From positions 1-64,000 of the forward strand of contig NZ_SMKD01000012.1 of NCBI RefSeq assembly GCF_004348595.1: a stretch of DNA of 64,000 bases. Direction: 5' to 3'. Below are positions 63,776 to 64,000 of the stretch, piece by piece. Each line of letters starts with the position of its first letter. The stretch's first letter is position 1. The translations under genes and the position numbers were made by a program. This stretch comes from Micromonospora sp. KC723. Lineage in GTDB: Bacteria > Actinomycetota > Actinomycetes > Mycobacteriales > Micromonosporaceae. Below the pieces are notes generated by a model that was given only the letters and a program-made list of their open reading frames with translations, did not search any database and was not told the DNA's origin.

Positions 63776-64000
63776 TCAGCGACCGGCGTACCGGCCTGGT
63801 CACCGCGCTGCACCACGAACGCCTGCCGGTCGGCCTGCACGTCACGCACGCCGACCTCGCCTGGCTGGGTCCGGCCGGCGGCCGACCCACCGTGTCCGGG
63901 TCGTCGTGGACCTGCCCGGACGCCGCCACCGCCGCCGCCCTGGGTGAGGCGATGGAACGCTACTGCGGCCACCGCGCCCCGGGGCCCACCCTGGTCGACA
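63772..64000 (+). CDS. Second YcaO-family protein, cut by window end
   Basis: ATG 63772 overlaps the first YcaO stop (ATGA). The 76 visible residues include AATAAALGEAMERYCGHRAP, matching the first YcaO's SAVGEAVERYCGN motif, so it is a second YcaO-like protein. Whether it also carries a catalytic C-terminus cannot be seen. Two YcaO genes in tandem suggest a heteromeric enzyme or two different backbone modifications. Confidence 0.75.
   Translation, partial: MISDRRTGLVTALHHERLPVGLHVTHADLAWLGPAGGRPTVSGSSWTCPDAATAAALGEAMERYCGHRAPGPTLVD

Overview
The window is about 72-73% G+C with strong third-position GC, GTG starts, GTGA/ATGA gene overlaps and several LacI-type sugar loci. This is typical of a filamentous actinobacterium; gene content suggests a Micromonosporaceae-like soil organism (inference, no marker gene present). 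I saw no rRNA, tRNA, CRISPR array, insertion sequence or phage gene.

Layout. (1) 1-14 kb: secreted and cytoplasmic glycan enzymes: a Tat-exported PAP2 phosphatase, a Gfo/Idh oxidoreductase, a large GH38 alpha-mannosidase, a debranching-enzyme-like glycosidase with an SDR, and a secreted LamG/GH43 protein with a perfect LacI-type palindrome just inside its start. (2) 14-15.4 kb: a TerC membrane protein behind a probable yybP-ykoY (Mn2+) riboswitch. (3) 15.4-22.1 kb: two paralogous peptide/nickel-type importers, each a lipoprotein plus a fused double permease, arranged as a mirror image around an IdeR/DmdR-like iron box, with no ATPase gene. (4) 22.2-25.1 kb: overlapping ECF sigma factor, single-pass membrane protein and secreted protein. 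(5) 25.3-33.3 kb: a LacI-controlled sugar ABC importer divergent from a GH35 beta-galactosidase fused in frame to GalT. (6) 33.4-34.8 kb: an FAD monooxygenase-like protein. (7) 34.8-48.9 kb: a LacI regulator and a rhamnose operon (importer, mutarotase, isomerase, kinase, aldolase-dehydrogenase) running directly into lutABC, so rhamnose could be taken to DHAP plus lactate and then pyruvate. (8) 48.9-53.4 kb: a MarR/EamA divergon and a FecBCD-type ABC importer.

(9) 53.5-64 kb is the most unusual part: a RiPP locus of the azol(in)e (TOMM) type. It has two very short peptide genes (20 and 33 codons), each followed by a perfect 13-14 bp hairpin before the enzyme genes. The enzymes are a SagB-type azoline dehydrogenase, a JmjC/cupin-type oxygenase, two MFS transporters, a RRE/Ocin-ThiF-like partner protein, a CocE-like protein without its catalytic serine, a YcaO cyclodehydratase and the start of a second YcaO cut by the window edge. 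A 13/15 match to the actinobacterial Zur (zinc) box lies between the MFS gene and the 33-codon peptide gene. I infer a zinc-repressed, His/Thr/Ser-containing azoline peptide, possibly a zinc-binding one; product and function are untested.
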